NCBI RefSeq assembly: GCF_029626225.1
Contig: NZ_JARUBP010000001.1
Location: 3,100,001-3,164,000 of the forward strand
Direction: 5' to 3'
Length of the DNA: 64,000 nt
Source of the DNA: Asanoa sp. WMMD1127
GTDB taxonomy: Bacteria; Actinomycetota; Actinomycetes; Mycobacteriales; Micromonosporaceae
Shown: positions 41,649 through 49,301 of the stretch, in pieces
How positions within the stretch are numbered: position 1 is the stretch's first letter
Layout of the letters: the number at the start of each line of letters is the position of its first letter
Notes under the pieces: generated by a model
What the model saw: only the letters and a program-made list of their open reading frames with translations
Told to the model about the DNA's origin: nothing
Databases searched by the model: none
Translations under genes and position numbers: made by a program

Positions 41649-42865
41649 CGGGTCGCCTGCGCACCGCCGGCTGGCTGGCCGCCGTCCTGCTCGCCGCGCT
41701 CAACATGCGGCCCGCCATCGCGTCCGTGCCACCGATCGTCGACGCCGTGCGCGACGCCCTCGGGCTCTCCTCCTCCGCCGCCGGCGTGCTCACCTCCGTG
41801 CCGGTCGTCTGCATGGGGCTGTTCGCGCCGGCCGCGGCGTGGGCGGCGGCCCGCTGGGGCACGGGGCGGACGATGGCGCTCGCGCTGGCGCTGCTGGCCG
41901 TGGCCACCACCGTGCGGCCGCTGGCCGGGGTGGGCGTGCTCTACACCGCGACCGTGCTCGCCGGCGTCGCCATCGCGGTCGGCGGCGCGCTGATGCCGGC
42001 GCTCGTGCGGTCCCGCTTCCCGGACCGGGTCGGTCCCGTCACCGGTCTCTACACGACCGCGCTGATCTCCGGCGCGCTGATCGGGGCCGGTGGCACCGAG
42101 CCGCTGCGGGCCTGGCTCGGTGACTCGTGGCGGGCGGCGCTGGCGATCTGGGCCCTGCTGGCCGTGCTGGCGCTGGTTCTCTGGCTCGTGGTGCGGCCGG
42201 CAGGGCCCGGTGCCCTGTCGCCGGCCGCCGGCCCCGCCGTGGCGGGTGGTTGGTCGCCCTGGCGGGATCGCGGCGCCTGGATGGTCACCCTCTACATGGG
42301 AGGGCAGTCGCTGCTCTACTACGCCCCGTTGGCCTGGCTCGCCGCGCGCTACACGGAGCTCGGCTGGTCGGCGGCGCGGGCCGGCGGGCTGCTCGCCCTG
42401 TTCAGCGCCACCCAGGTCGTCTCCGCGCTGGTGGCGCCGGCCCTGGCCCGGCGTGACCCGCGGCCGGCGATCGTCGTCAGTTTGCTGGTCGCGGTCGCCT
42501 GCCTCGGACTGATCGGCGTGGCTCCGCTGGCGGCGCCGGAGCTGTGGGCGGCCTTGCTCGGGGTCGGCGTCGGCGCCAACTTCTCGCTCGCGCTGACCGT
42601 GGTCGGCCAGATCGCGCCGACGCCCGCGGACACGCCGCGGGCGTCCGGGATGGCGTTCTTCGTCGGCTACCTGCTGGCCGCGGCGGGACCGGTCGCGGTG
42701 GGCTTCCTGCACGACCTGACGGGTGGCTTCCGGGCGCCGTTCCTGGCCCTGGTCGGCTTCGGCGTCGCCGTGCTCGCATTCGGCTGGGCCGCCGGCTCCG
42801 CCGTAAAGGAACGGTCCGTTCCTATCGCTTTCCGCATAGGAACGGACCGTTCCCAACACGCCTAA
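41645..42865 (+). CDS. MFS transporter (CynX/NimT type)
   Basis: A 406-residue major facilitator with about twelve hydrophobic helices, of the cyanate/nitroimidazole-like branch. As last gene of the aromatic operon it may import or export an aromatic acid. The final 20 residues (VKERSVPIAFRIGTDRSQHA) are encoded by a doubled DNA palindrome and look unlike a transporter tail, which suggests the original 3' end was altered. GTGA coupling to pobA; 4-bp convergent overlap with crcB. Confidence 0.88.
   Translation: MTGRLRTAGWLAAVLLAALNMRPAIASVPPIVDAVRDALGLSSSAAGVLTSVPVVCMGLFAPAAAWAAARWGTGRTMALALALLAVATTVRPLAGVGVLYTATVLAGVAIAVGGALMPALVRSRFPDRVGPVTGLYTTALISGALIGAGGTEPLRAWLGDSWRAALAIWALLAVLALVLWLVVRPAGPGALSPAAGPAVAGGWSPWRDRGAWMVTLYMGGQSLLYYAPLAWLAARYTELGWSAARAGGLLALFSATQVVSALVAPALARRDPRPAIVVSLLVAVACLGLIGVAPLAAPELWAALLGVGVGANFSLALTVVGQIAPTPADTPRASGMAFFVGYLLAAAGPVAVGFLHDLTGGFRAPFLALVGFGVAVLAFGWAAGSAVKERSVPIAFRIGTDRSQHA
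42808..42853. repeat. doubled TetR-like palindrome forming an 18-bp inverted repeat
   Basis: GGAACGGTCCGTTCCTAT (42808-42825), 10-nt loop, then its exact complement (42836-42853). Each arm itself holds a 15-bp near-palindrome GGAACGG-T-CCGTTCC, of the kind bound by TetR-family dimers. It lies inside the end of the MFS gene, between convergent genes, and could also act as a terminator hairpin. Confidence 0.75.
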
Positions 42866-43227
42866 CGCCAGACGGCGGTGCCGATCGCGACGCCGGCGAA
42901 CGCAGCACCGAGGCCGGCGGCGATGCTTACCGCCGCGTTGGCCAGCGCGCGGCGGGGCGCCCGCTGCTCGAGCAGCCGGACGGTTTCGTAGCCGAAGGTG
43001 GAATAGGTCGTCAGCGCGCCGCAGAAGCCGAGGCCGACCAGCGCGTACACCCCGGTCGTGGTGGTCGTGCCGCCGGCCGCGAGGCCCAGGATCAGCGAGC
43101 CGACGACGTTGACGGTCAGGGTGCCGAACGGGAAGTGGCCGCGGTGCAGGCGCTGGATCGCCCGGTCGGTCAGGTAGCGGGCGGGCGCGCCGACCGCCGC
43201 GCCGAGCGCCACGAACAGCAGGGTCAC
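42862..43227 (-). CDS. crcB: fluoride ion channel CrcB (Fluc), subunit 1
   Basis: A 121-residue four-helix membrane protein of the CrcB/Fluc family, which exports fluoride as a dual-topology dimer. The central Asn-bearing helix (TLTVNVVGSLILG) and the ALTTYSTFGYET phenylalanine/threonine box are present. Paired genes like this form heterodimers. The ATG overlaps the second crcB stop. The downstream end overlaps the MFS stop by 4 bp. Confidence 0.92.
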   Translation of the reverse strand: MTLLFVALGAAVGAPARYLTDRAIQRLHRGHFPFGTLTVNVVGSLILGLAAGGTTTTTGVYALVGLGFCGALTTYSTFGYETVRLLEQRAPRRALANAAVSIAAGLGAAFAGVAIGTAVWR

Positions 43228-43697
43228 GACTTCCCCCGCCAGGCCACGAAGCGGGCCGCGGTCATGCCGACGAAGACCGCGGCACAGGTGGCGAGCAGCG
43301 TGCCCACCAGGTAGGCCGCGGCGGTGCCGGGCGCGCCTGCCGTGATCAGGTCACGGCTCTCGACGGCGTACGTGGAGAAGGTCGTGTAGCCGCCGAGGAC
43401 GCCCACGCCGAGGAACGGGCGGAGCAGGCGTTGGCCGGTCAGGATGTCGGTGACGACCACCATGAGCGCCCCGACGAGGAGGCAGCCGGTGACGTTGATC
43501 ACGAATGTGGCCCATGGGAAACCGCCGAGCGGGGCGGGCCAGGCGTGCCCGATTCCATAGCGGGCGAGGGCGCCGAGGACTCCGCCGGAGGACACCGCGA
43601 CCAACACCGGCCACTGCTTCTCGCGGCGTTGAGCGGGAATTTCGAGGTCGACGTCGGAGTCGGTCGGCAGGCCCGGCTCGGGTCGCGAAAACCTCAT
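43224..43697 (-). CDS. crcB: fluoride ion channel CrcB (Fluc), subunit 2
   Basis: A 157-residue second Fluc subunit with a 30-residue hydrophilic N-terminal extension before the first helix. Motifs ALARYGIGH, TFVINVTGCLLVGAL and GGYTTFSTYAVES are intact. First gene of the crcB pair; GGGGAG lies six bases before ATG 43697. No fluoride riboswitch pattern is evident in the 93-bp upstream gap, though I cannot fold it. Confidence 0.92.
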   Translation of the reverse strand: MRFSRPEPGLPTDSDVDLEIPAQRREKQWPVLVAVSSGGVLGALARYGIGHAWPAPLGGFPWATFVINVTGCLLVGALMVVVTDILTGQRLLRPFLGVGVLGGYTTFSTYAVESRDLITAGAPGTAAAYLVGTLLATCAAVFVGMTAARFVAWRGKS

Positions 43698-43760
43698 GAA
43701 TCTCCCCCCGCCGACGGTCACGATGGTAATGGGAATGTCGCACCCGGCGGTTAGAACAGA

Positions 43761-43774
43761 CGGGACACGTCCCG
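43761..43774. promoter_or_regulatory. short dyad CGGGAC-AC-GTCCCG
   Basis: Perfect 6-bp arms in the 93-bp divergent gap between crcB and the FAD oxidoreductase gene, 17 bases before the latter's ATG. Possible operator. Confidence 0.3.
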
Positions 43775-43790
43775 CCAACGGAGGAGCGCC

Positions 43791-45134
43791 ATGACTTCCA
43801 CCCTGTCGGCACAGGTAACGGGCCCGGTGCTGGCCCCTTACGACGAGGGCTACGCCGACGAGGTCGCCGCCTGGAACCGGGTGGCCACGCACACGCCTGA
43901 CCTCGTGGTCGGCGCCGCGTCGGCCGACGACGTCGCCGCCGCCGTCCGCTACGCCCGCGACCACGGCCTGCACGTCACGGTCCAGGGCACCGGCCACGGC
44001 GCCGAGGCGTCCGTCACCTCGGGCCTGATGATCACCACCAAGCGGCTCGACACGCTCACGATCGACCCCGCCACCCGCACCGCCACCATCGGCGCGGGCC
44101 AGCAGTGGGGCAACGTGGTCGCGGCGGCGGCCGAGCACGGGCTGCTGCCGATCTCGGGCGCGGCCTCCACTGTGGGCGTCGTCGGCCTGCTGGTCGGTGG
44201 CGGCCTGGGCCCGCTGGCCCGCAGCCACGGCTACGCCTCCGACTACGTCGAGAGCTTCACCGTCGTCACCGGGCAGGGCGAGGTCGTCGAGGCCAGTGGC
44301 ACCGACCACGCCGACCTGTACTGGGCGCTGCGCGGCGGCAAGTGGGGCCTGGGCATCGTGACGGAGGTGCGGGTCCGGCTGGTCGAGCTGACCCGGCTCT
44401 ACGCCGGCTCGCTGATGTTCGAGGGCGCCGCGATCGAGCCGGCCTTCCGGGCCTGGGTCGACTACACGGCCACCGCCGACGACCAGGTGTCGACCAGCGC
44501 CGCGATCATCCGGATGCCGCCGTTCGAGCAGGTGCCCGAGCCGCTGCGCGGGCGCACGCTGCTGACCGTGCGGTTCGCCTACCCGGGCGACGTCGACCGC
44601 GGCGCCTCGCTCGCCGCCCCGCTGCGGGCCGCGGCGCCGGTCTATCTCGACGGGCTCGGGGAGCTCCCGGCCGGGCAGATCGCCCGGATCCACAACGACC
44701 CGACCGAGCCGGGCGCCAGCCAGGTCTACGGCCTGCTGCTAGACCCGGTCGACCAGGACTTCGCGACCGCGTTCCTGGCGGCCTTCGGCCCGGAGGCGGA
44801 GACCCCGTTCGTCTCGGCCGAGCTGCGCCACCTCGGGGGAGCGGCCGCGCGTGACGTCGAGGGCGGGTCGGCGGTGGCCGGCCGCGCGGGCAGCTTCGCC
44901 TGCTCGCTGGTCGGTGTGCGGCCCGACTTCTTCGACAAGGTGCTGCCCGACGCCGCCTACGACTGGCAGGAGGCGACCGCCCGGTGGGTGCGCGCCGACG
45001 GCAACGCCAACCTGATGGGCCTGCCCGTCACGGCGGAGCGGCTGGCCACCATGTGGTCCGAGGGCGCCAACATCCGGCTCGGCGAGGTCCGCTGGCGTTA
45101 CGACCCCGACGGCGTCTTCGCCAAGCCGGCCTGA
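43791..45134 (+). CDS. FAD-linked oxidoreductase (berberine-bridge/PCMH family)
   Basis: A 447-residue flavoprotein with a PCMH-type FAD-binding half (TVQGTGHGAEA with a possible flavin-anchoring histidine; GVVGLLVGGGLGPLARSHGY) and a C-terminal BBE-like segment with NANLMG. The second cysteine attachment point of bicovalent relatives is not seen. Family members oxidise sugars, alcohols or natural products. GGAGGAG before the ATG is a strong ribosome site. A terminator hairpin follows. Confidence 0.9.
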   Translation: MTSTLSAQVTGPVLAPYDEGYADEVAAWNRVATHTPDLVVGAASADDVAAAVRYARDHGLHVTVQGTGHGAEASVTSGLMITTKRLDTLTIDPATRTATIGAGQQWGNVVAAAAEHGLLPISGAASTVGVVGLLVGGGLGPLARSHGYASDYVESFTVVTGQGEVVEASGTDHADLYWALRGGKWGLGIVTEVRVRLVELTRLYAGSLMFEGAAIEPAFRAWVDYTATADDQVSTSAAIIRMPPFEQVPEPLRGRTLLTVRFAYPGDVDRGASLAAPLRAAAPVYLDGLGELPAGQIARIHNDPTEPGASQVYGLLLDPVDQDFATAFLAAFGPEAETPFVSAELRHLGGAAARDVEGGSAVAGRAGSFACSLVGVRPDFFDKVLPDAAYDWQEATARWVRADGNANLMGLPVTAERLATMWSEGANIRLGEVRWRYDPDGVFAKPA

Positions 45135-45142
45135 GCCGGTTG

Positions 45143-45173
45143 CCGGGGTGCCCGCCGCCGGCGGGCACCCCGG
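45143..45173. terminator. bidirectional hairpin terminator
   Basis: Perfect 14-bp stem (45143-45156 with 45160-45173) and a 3-nt loop, between the convergent FAD oxidoreductase and SRPBCC stops. Confidence 0.88.
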
Positions 45174-45179
45174 GCGCGC

Positions 45180-46010
45180 TCAGGCCGGCAGGAAGATCTG
45201 CGGCCGGCCAGGGTGCTCGTGGAAGCGGCGCAGGCCCGCGACACCGGAGAGCACACCACCCCAGGCCGCGTACGGCGGGTTGGCGGTGTCGAAGCCGCTC
45301 TGCACGAGGGTGATCCGCGTCCGGCCACCGGAGCCGGCCAGCTCCCAGGTGCCGACGCCGCCCGGGCCCCAGTCGACCGAGAGCCGCGTGTCGGGCACCA
45401 GCTCCAGGATCTTCGCCGGGCTGGGGTTGTTGTCGAGCCCGCCCATCGCGAACCGGCCGCCCTCCCAGGGCTCGATGCCGACCGGGAAGCCGAACCACTC
45501 GCTCGCCTGCGCGGAGTCGGTCAGCGACGCGAAGACCCGTTCCGCCGGCGCGCCGACCTCGAACTCGGCGCGGAGGTCGGCCGAGGTGAAGTCGACCTTG
45601 GGGGTCAACGCCCGCCCCTCCAGGTGGTCGGCCAGGTTGGCGATCGCCAGCGCCCAGAAGGTCTGCAGCACGCCGCGGATGTTGCCGCTCATCACGTCGG
45701 CGAAGTCGAAGTGGCTCTGGTCGACGGCGACGATCGTGCTGTCGTCGCCCTCGGCCTCGAGCGTGATGTCGGTGGTGGTGTCGACGCCGTCGAGGTGCCA
45801 GGTGAACGCGACTCCGGTGTCGTCGGCCCGGATCGGCCGCTGGTGGGGCGCATCGCCCTCGGGCGTGTAGCGACCCCAGAACTGGTAGCGCCCCGGCAGG
45901 TCGACCTCGGCGTGCTCGGCCAGCCACATCCGCAGCTGGGCGGCGTCGGTGAGCGCCTGGTGCACCTGCTTGATCGGTGCGTTGACCCGGGCCTTGGCGA
46001 TGACGGTCAT
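45180..46010 (-). CDS. tandem SRPBCC (AHSA1-like) domain protein
   Basis: A 276-residue protein made of two START-like domains (about 1-140 and 148-270), each beginning with a ligand-pocket strand and a W(L/F)-type helix (LRMWLAEHAE; ASEWFGFPVG). It binds hydrophobic ligands by family analogy. The ATG overlaps the upstream ArsR-like gene stop (ATGA), so regulator and binding protein form an operon. Confidence 0.88.
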   Translation of the reverse strand: MTVIAKARVNAPIKQVHQALTDAAQLRMWLAEHAEVDLPGRYQFWGRYTPEGDAPHQRPIRADDTGVAFTWHLDGVDTTTDITLEAEGDDSTIVAVDQSHFDFADVMSGNIRGVLQTFWALAIANLADHLEGRALTPKVDFTSADLRAEFEVGAPAERVFASLTDSAQASEWFGFPVGIEPWEGGRFAMGGLDNNPSPAKILELVPDTRLSVDWGPGGVGTWELAGSGGRTRITLVQSGFDTANPPYAAWGGVLSGVAGLRRFHEHPGRPQIFLPA

Positions 46011-46561
46011 GCTTCTTCCCCCTTGGGATAGGTGGCCACGACGAGCTTGAAGGCGTCGCCTTCGGCTCCGCCGTAGCGGGTGAACAGCGCCTGCAGCGTC
46101 GACTGCAGGTCGTCGAGGAACTCCTTGCGCCGCTCGGGGCGGATGCGGATCTCACCGGAGAGGCCGATGGACGGCAGCTCCGGCGCGGTGCGGTCCAGCG
46201 CGCCGATGTCGGCCTGGACCTCTTCCATCAGGTCGAGCAGGTAGCCGAGGCTCAGCTCGTCCTGGGCCTTGCGCAGGCCGATCCGCCCGACCAGCCGCGG
46301 CGACAGCCAGTAGGACCGGGCGCCGGCCTGGTAGATCCCCTCGCTGATGCCGCGCACCTTGCGCTCCGACACCTGCGTGGCGAGGCCGGCTTCGACCAGC
46401 CGTTTGACGTGGTAGTAGACCCGCTGCGGGGTCTGGCCGAGCGCCGTCGCGACCTCGGTGCAGGTGCGGGGCTCGGCGAGCTGCCGCAGCACCTCGATCC
46501 GCTGCGGCTTGAGCAGTGCCTCGGCCTGCTCGATCTGCTCCAGGTACAGGACATCTCTCAT
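46007..46561 (-). CDS. ArsR-like winged-helix regulator
   Basis: A 184-residue regulator: N-terminal winged helix (LLKPQRIEVLRQLAEPRTC, recognition helix TPQRVYYHVKRLVEAG) and a helical C-terminal domain of about 100 residues. It heads the two-gene operon with the tandem SRPBCC gene. A TTTACGTAAA palindrome 15 bases before the ATG, downstream of a TTGACA box, is a likely self-operator. Confidence 0.88.
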   Translation of the reverse strand: MRDVLYLEQIEQAEALLKPQRIEVLRQLAEPRTCTEVATALGQTPQRVYYHVKRLVEAGLATQVSERKVRGISEGIYQAGARSYWLSPRLVGRIGLRKAQDELSLGYLLDLMEEVQADIGALDRTAPELPSIGLSGEIRIRPERRKEFLDDLQSTLQALFTRYGGAEGDAFKLVVATYPKGEEA

Positions 46562-46575
46562 AGCGAAAACGAGTC

Positions 46576-46585
46576 TTTACGTAAA
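46576..46585. promoter_or_regulatory. candidate ArsR operator TTTACGTAAA
   Basis: Perfect 10-bp palindrome within an AT-rich patch, unusual for this genome, between a minus-strand TTGACA (46600-46595) and the regulator ATG at 46561. Confidence 0.45.
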
Positions 46586-46732
46586 AGAAGATTTTGTCAA
46601 TAGGCTCGGTGGTGCCGCTGAGCTGGGCGTTTTTGGCGATACGCCAGCTTTCAGACGTGAGTGCTTCTTATGGTGATTCCGCAGCTTCCGTCGTGACGCC
46701 CGTGCAGGGCGTGTTTCGTGAGGAGTAGCCCC

Positions 46733-47272
46733 ATGTACAGACGCGTCACTCTGATGTCCGTCGTGGCGGCCGCCGCCGCCATGGTGGGGATCGGCGCCGC
46801 GCCCGCTGTGGCCGCGCCCGGACCCACCGCCACCACCGGCATCACCTTCCAGATCACCGCCGGCGGCCTGACCATCACCGCACCGGCCAGCGTCAACCTC
46901 GGCTCGGGGGTGACCGGCGGCACCGTCAGCGGCGCCATCGGTCCGGTCCAGGTCGTCGACCAGCGCGGTCTGCTGGTCGCCGCGTGGACCGCCACCGTCT
47001 CGTCGACCGCCTACACCACCGGCGGTGGCACCGCGCCCGAGACGATCGCGGCGTCGGCGGCCACGTACACCCCTGGTCTCCCGACCGCGACCACCGGCGT
47101 GCCGGTCCCGGTCGCGGGCCTGCCCGGGACGCTGGGCGCGCCGCGCACCGCCTACACCGCCACGGCGGTCGGGTCGAACTCCGTGACCTGGAACCCGAAC
47201 CTCTCCATCGCCATCCCGGCGGCCGCGGTCGCGGGCACCTACTCGGGAACGGTGACCCATTCGGTGGCGTGA
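46733..47272 (+). CDS. secreted WxL-like surface protein
   Basis: A 179-residue exported protein: Sec signal peptide (about 1-27, ending AVA-AP) and a beta-rich Thr/Ala/Val/Gly body without cysteines. Two stretches resemble the paired motifs of WxL domains: AAWTATVSS in the middle and GTYSGTVTHSVA at the very end; the leucine/tryptophan positions are diverged. The next gene encodes a WxL-interacting-like membrane protein, which supports the assignment. AGGAG ribosome site. Confidence 0.7.
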   Translation: MYRRVTLMSVVAAAAAMVGIGAAPAVAAPGPTATTGITFQITAGGLTITAPASVNLGSGVTGGTVSGAIGPVQVVDQRGLLVAAWTATVSSTAYTTGGGTAPETIAASAATYTPGLPTATTGVPVPVAGLPGTLGAPRTAYTATAVGSNSVTWNPNLSIAIPAAAVAGTYSGTVTHSVA

Positions 47273-47288
47273 CCGGTTCCACCTGGCA

Positions 47289-48314
47289 GTGGCGATCGCG
47301 GCCCTCGTGGCCGCGGTCGTCATTCCGTCGTCCTCGTCCGCCGCGGTCCCGGCGGCGCCTCCGCTCCCGGCCGCGGCCGGGGCGACCGGCGAGGACAACC
47401 AGGTGGGCATCCGGCTTCTCGAAGCGCCCGTGGCACGGCGGGACGACCCGCGGGCACACATGTACATCGTGGACCATCTGGCGCCCGGCACCCGGATCAG
47501 CCGGCGCTTCGAGGTGGTCAACCGCACCGACGAGGCGCGGGAGTTCGAGATCTACCCCGGCGCGGCGACGGTCGAGAACGACGAGTTCGTCTTCGGCACG
47601 GACCGCGAGACCAATGAGCTGAGCTCGTGGACGAAGGTCTCCGTCGACCGGGCCGCGTTGCAGGCCGGCGAGAGCATCGAGGTCGACGCGCTCATCGAGG
47701 TGCCGAAGCAGGCGTCGCGCGGCGAGCGCTACGCGGTGCTGTGGGCGGAGACCCGCGCCGCGCCGGACAAGAAGGGCAACATCGGCGCGATCCGGCGGGC
47801 CGGCATCCGGGTCTACCTCAGCGTCGGCCCGGGCGGCGAGCCGATCTCCAGCTTCGACATCGGTGACGTCACGGCGAGCCGGGGCGACGACGGCGTGCCG
47901 CGCATCTCGGCGGTCGTGCACAACACCGGCGAGCGGGCGCTGGACATCAACGGGACGCTGAAGCTCGAGGACGGACCGGGCAGCATGCGGGCGGGCCCGT
48001 ACCAGCTGGCCACCGTGACCACCCTCGCGCCCGGCGCCAGTGGCATCGTCGTCGCCGCACTCGACGCGAAGCTGCCCGACGGCGCGTGGCGGCTCGAGTT
48101 GGAGCTGGCCAGCGGCACGGTCAAGCGCCACCTCGACCTGGCCGTGACGCTGCAGCCGCCGGGCCTGAGCATGGTCGCCACGGTGATCGAGAACTGGTGG
48201 GGCTGGATCGGCGGCGCCGTGGCGGCGCTGGTGGCCTTCGCCCTGGTCGCCCTGCTCCTTTTGCGCCGGCGCCGGCCGGCCACCGCCACGACCTATCGGC
48301 CGCGGCACCTCTGA
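47289..48314 (+). CDS. membrane-anchored DUF916/WxL-interacting-type protein
   Basis: A 341-residue envelope protein: short signal sequence, two immunoglobulin-like beta domains (about 40-165 and 170-280), one C-terminal membrane helix (about 295-322) and a basic tail (LLLLRRRRR-type). The order matches the DUF916-DUF3324 proteins that anchor WxL proteins in Gram-positives. GTG 47289 gives an unusually short leader; no better start exists because TGA lies in frame upstream. It follows the WxL-like gene by 16 bp. Confidence 0.75.
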   Translation: MAIAALVAAVVIPSSSSAAVPAAPPLPAAAGATGEDNQVGIRLLEAPVARRDDPRAHMYIVDHLAPGTRISRRFEVVNRTDEAREFEIYPGAATVENDEFVFGTDRETNELSSWTKVSVDRAALQAGESIEVDALIEVPKQASRGERYAVLWAETRAAPDKKGNIGAIRRAGIRVYLSVGPGGEPISSFDIGDVTASRGDDGVPRISAVVHNTGERALDINGTLKLEDGPGSMRAGPYQLATVTTLAPGASGIVVAALDAKLPDGAWRLELELASGTVKRHLDLAVTLQPPGLSMVATVIENWWGWIGGAVAALVAFALVALLLLRRRRPATATTYRPRHL

Positions 48315-48349
48315 TCCCGCGTGACCCGGGGCCCTTCGCGGCCCTGGGC

Positions 48350-48811
48350 CTACGCGCGCTCCATCACGATCTCGGCGGGATCTTCCGGACTCGGTCCGAT
48401 GTGGACGAAACCGGCGCGTTCGTAGAGGCGGATGGCGGCCGCGTTGTCCTTGCGGACGGACAGCTGGACCCGGGTGGCGCCGCGCGCGGTGGCCCAGGCG
48501 GCCAGGTCGGCGATGAGCGCGTCGCCCACCCCGTGCCCGCGGCCCGCCGGGCTGACCCAGACCGAGATGACCTCGATCGCCCCGTCGCCGGCCGGCACGC
48601 CCGTGGCCATCCCGACCGGGGCTCCGTCACGATAGGCGACCAGGTCGCGGGCGCCCGGGATCCGCAGCCGGTCGCGCCACTGCTCCTCGCTCGCGTCCTG
48701 CCAGCCGGCCAGCGTCGACCCGAACGCGTAGGGCGCCTCGGCCAGCGCCGCGAGCCGCAGGTCGCGCCACAGCTTCCAGTCGTCCTCGGACAGCACGCGC
48801 AGATCAACCAT
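48350..48811 (-). CDS. GNAT family N-acetyltransferase
   Basis: A 153-residue acetyltransferase with the acetyl-CoA pyrophosphate loop (SPAGRGHGVGDALI) and the C-terminal NAAAIRLYERAGF motif. It probably acetylates an amine on a small molecule or protein; the acceptor is unknown. ATG 48811 is preferred; the longer frame lacks support. It is divergent from ridA. Confidence 0.9.
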   Translation of the reverse strand: MVDLRVLSEDDWKLWRDLRLAALAEAPYAFGSTLAGWQDASEEQWRDRLRIPGARDLVAYRDGAPVGMATGVPAGDGAIEVISVWVSPAGRGHGVGDALIADLAAWATARGATRVQLSVRKDNAAAIRLYERAGFVHIGPSPEDPAEIVMERA

Positions 48812-48897
48812 GGCGAGCAGGATGCCGTGCCGGCGCGCCGTCCGCCACCGGATTCGGTGATACGCCGAAACGTTCGCGCCCGCCCCGGCCGCCCGCC

Positions 48898-48903
48898 TAG
48901 CGT
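48898..48903 (+). promoter_or_regulatory. leaderless-type -10 box (TAGCGT) for RidA gene
   Basis: TAGCGT followed by CGGC as at 13561; it ends eight bases before the ATG at 48912. No ribosome site is visible. Confidence 0.4.
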
Positions 48904-48911
48904 CGGCCGCC

Positions 48912-49301
48912 ATGACCTACGCGATCGAACAGCTCAACCCCGCGATCCTGCCCGAGCGGACCGGCGCCTACACCCACGGCACCGTCGTCACCGGCGCCCG
49001 CCGCACGGTCTTCGTCAGCGGTCAGGTGCCCTGGGCCGAGCAGGGTGTCGTCCCGCCGGACTTCGCCGACCAGTGCCGGCTCACCTGGCGCAACGTCCTG
49101 GCCGTCCTGGCCGAGGCCGGCATGGGCGTGCCGAACCTCGCCCAGGTGACGACCTACCTGTCCGACCGGGCCTACCGCGAGGAGAACGGCCGCATCCGCC
49201 ACGAGGTGCTCGGCGACCATCGACCGGCGATCACCATCATCATCACGGACATCTACGCGCCCGAATGGCTCCTGGAGATCGAGGCCGTCGCGGTCGACTA
49301 G
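48912..49301 (+). CDS. RidA/YjgF family protein
   Basis: A 129-residue trimer-forming YjgF-fold protein, with FVSGQVPW and the late EIEAVAVD. RidA members hydrolyse reactive enamine/imine intermediates, but the conserved catalytic arginine region is modified here, so it could be a related subgroup. It is convergent with the ArsR-like pseudogene (4-bp overlap). Confidence 0.88.
   Translation: MTYAIEQLNPAILPERTGAYTHGTVVTGARRTVFVSGQVPWAEQGVVPPDFADQCRLTWRNVLAVLAEAGMGVPNLAQVTTYLSDRAYREENGRIRHEVLGDHRPAITIIITDIYAPEWLLEIEAVAVD

Noticed and set aside
43698-43790. Possible fluoride (crcB) riboswitch upstream of the crcB pair
   Set aside because: I could not see the conserved pseudoknot core in the 93-bp gap, and the ribosome site is directly in front of crcB. 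Folding software would be needed to be certain.
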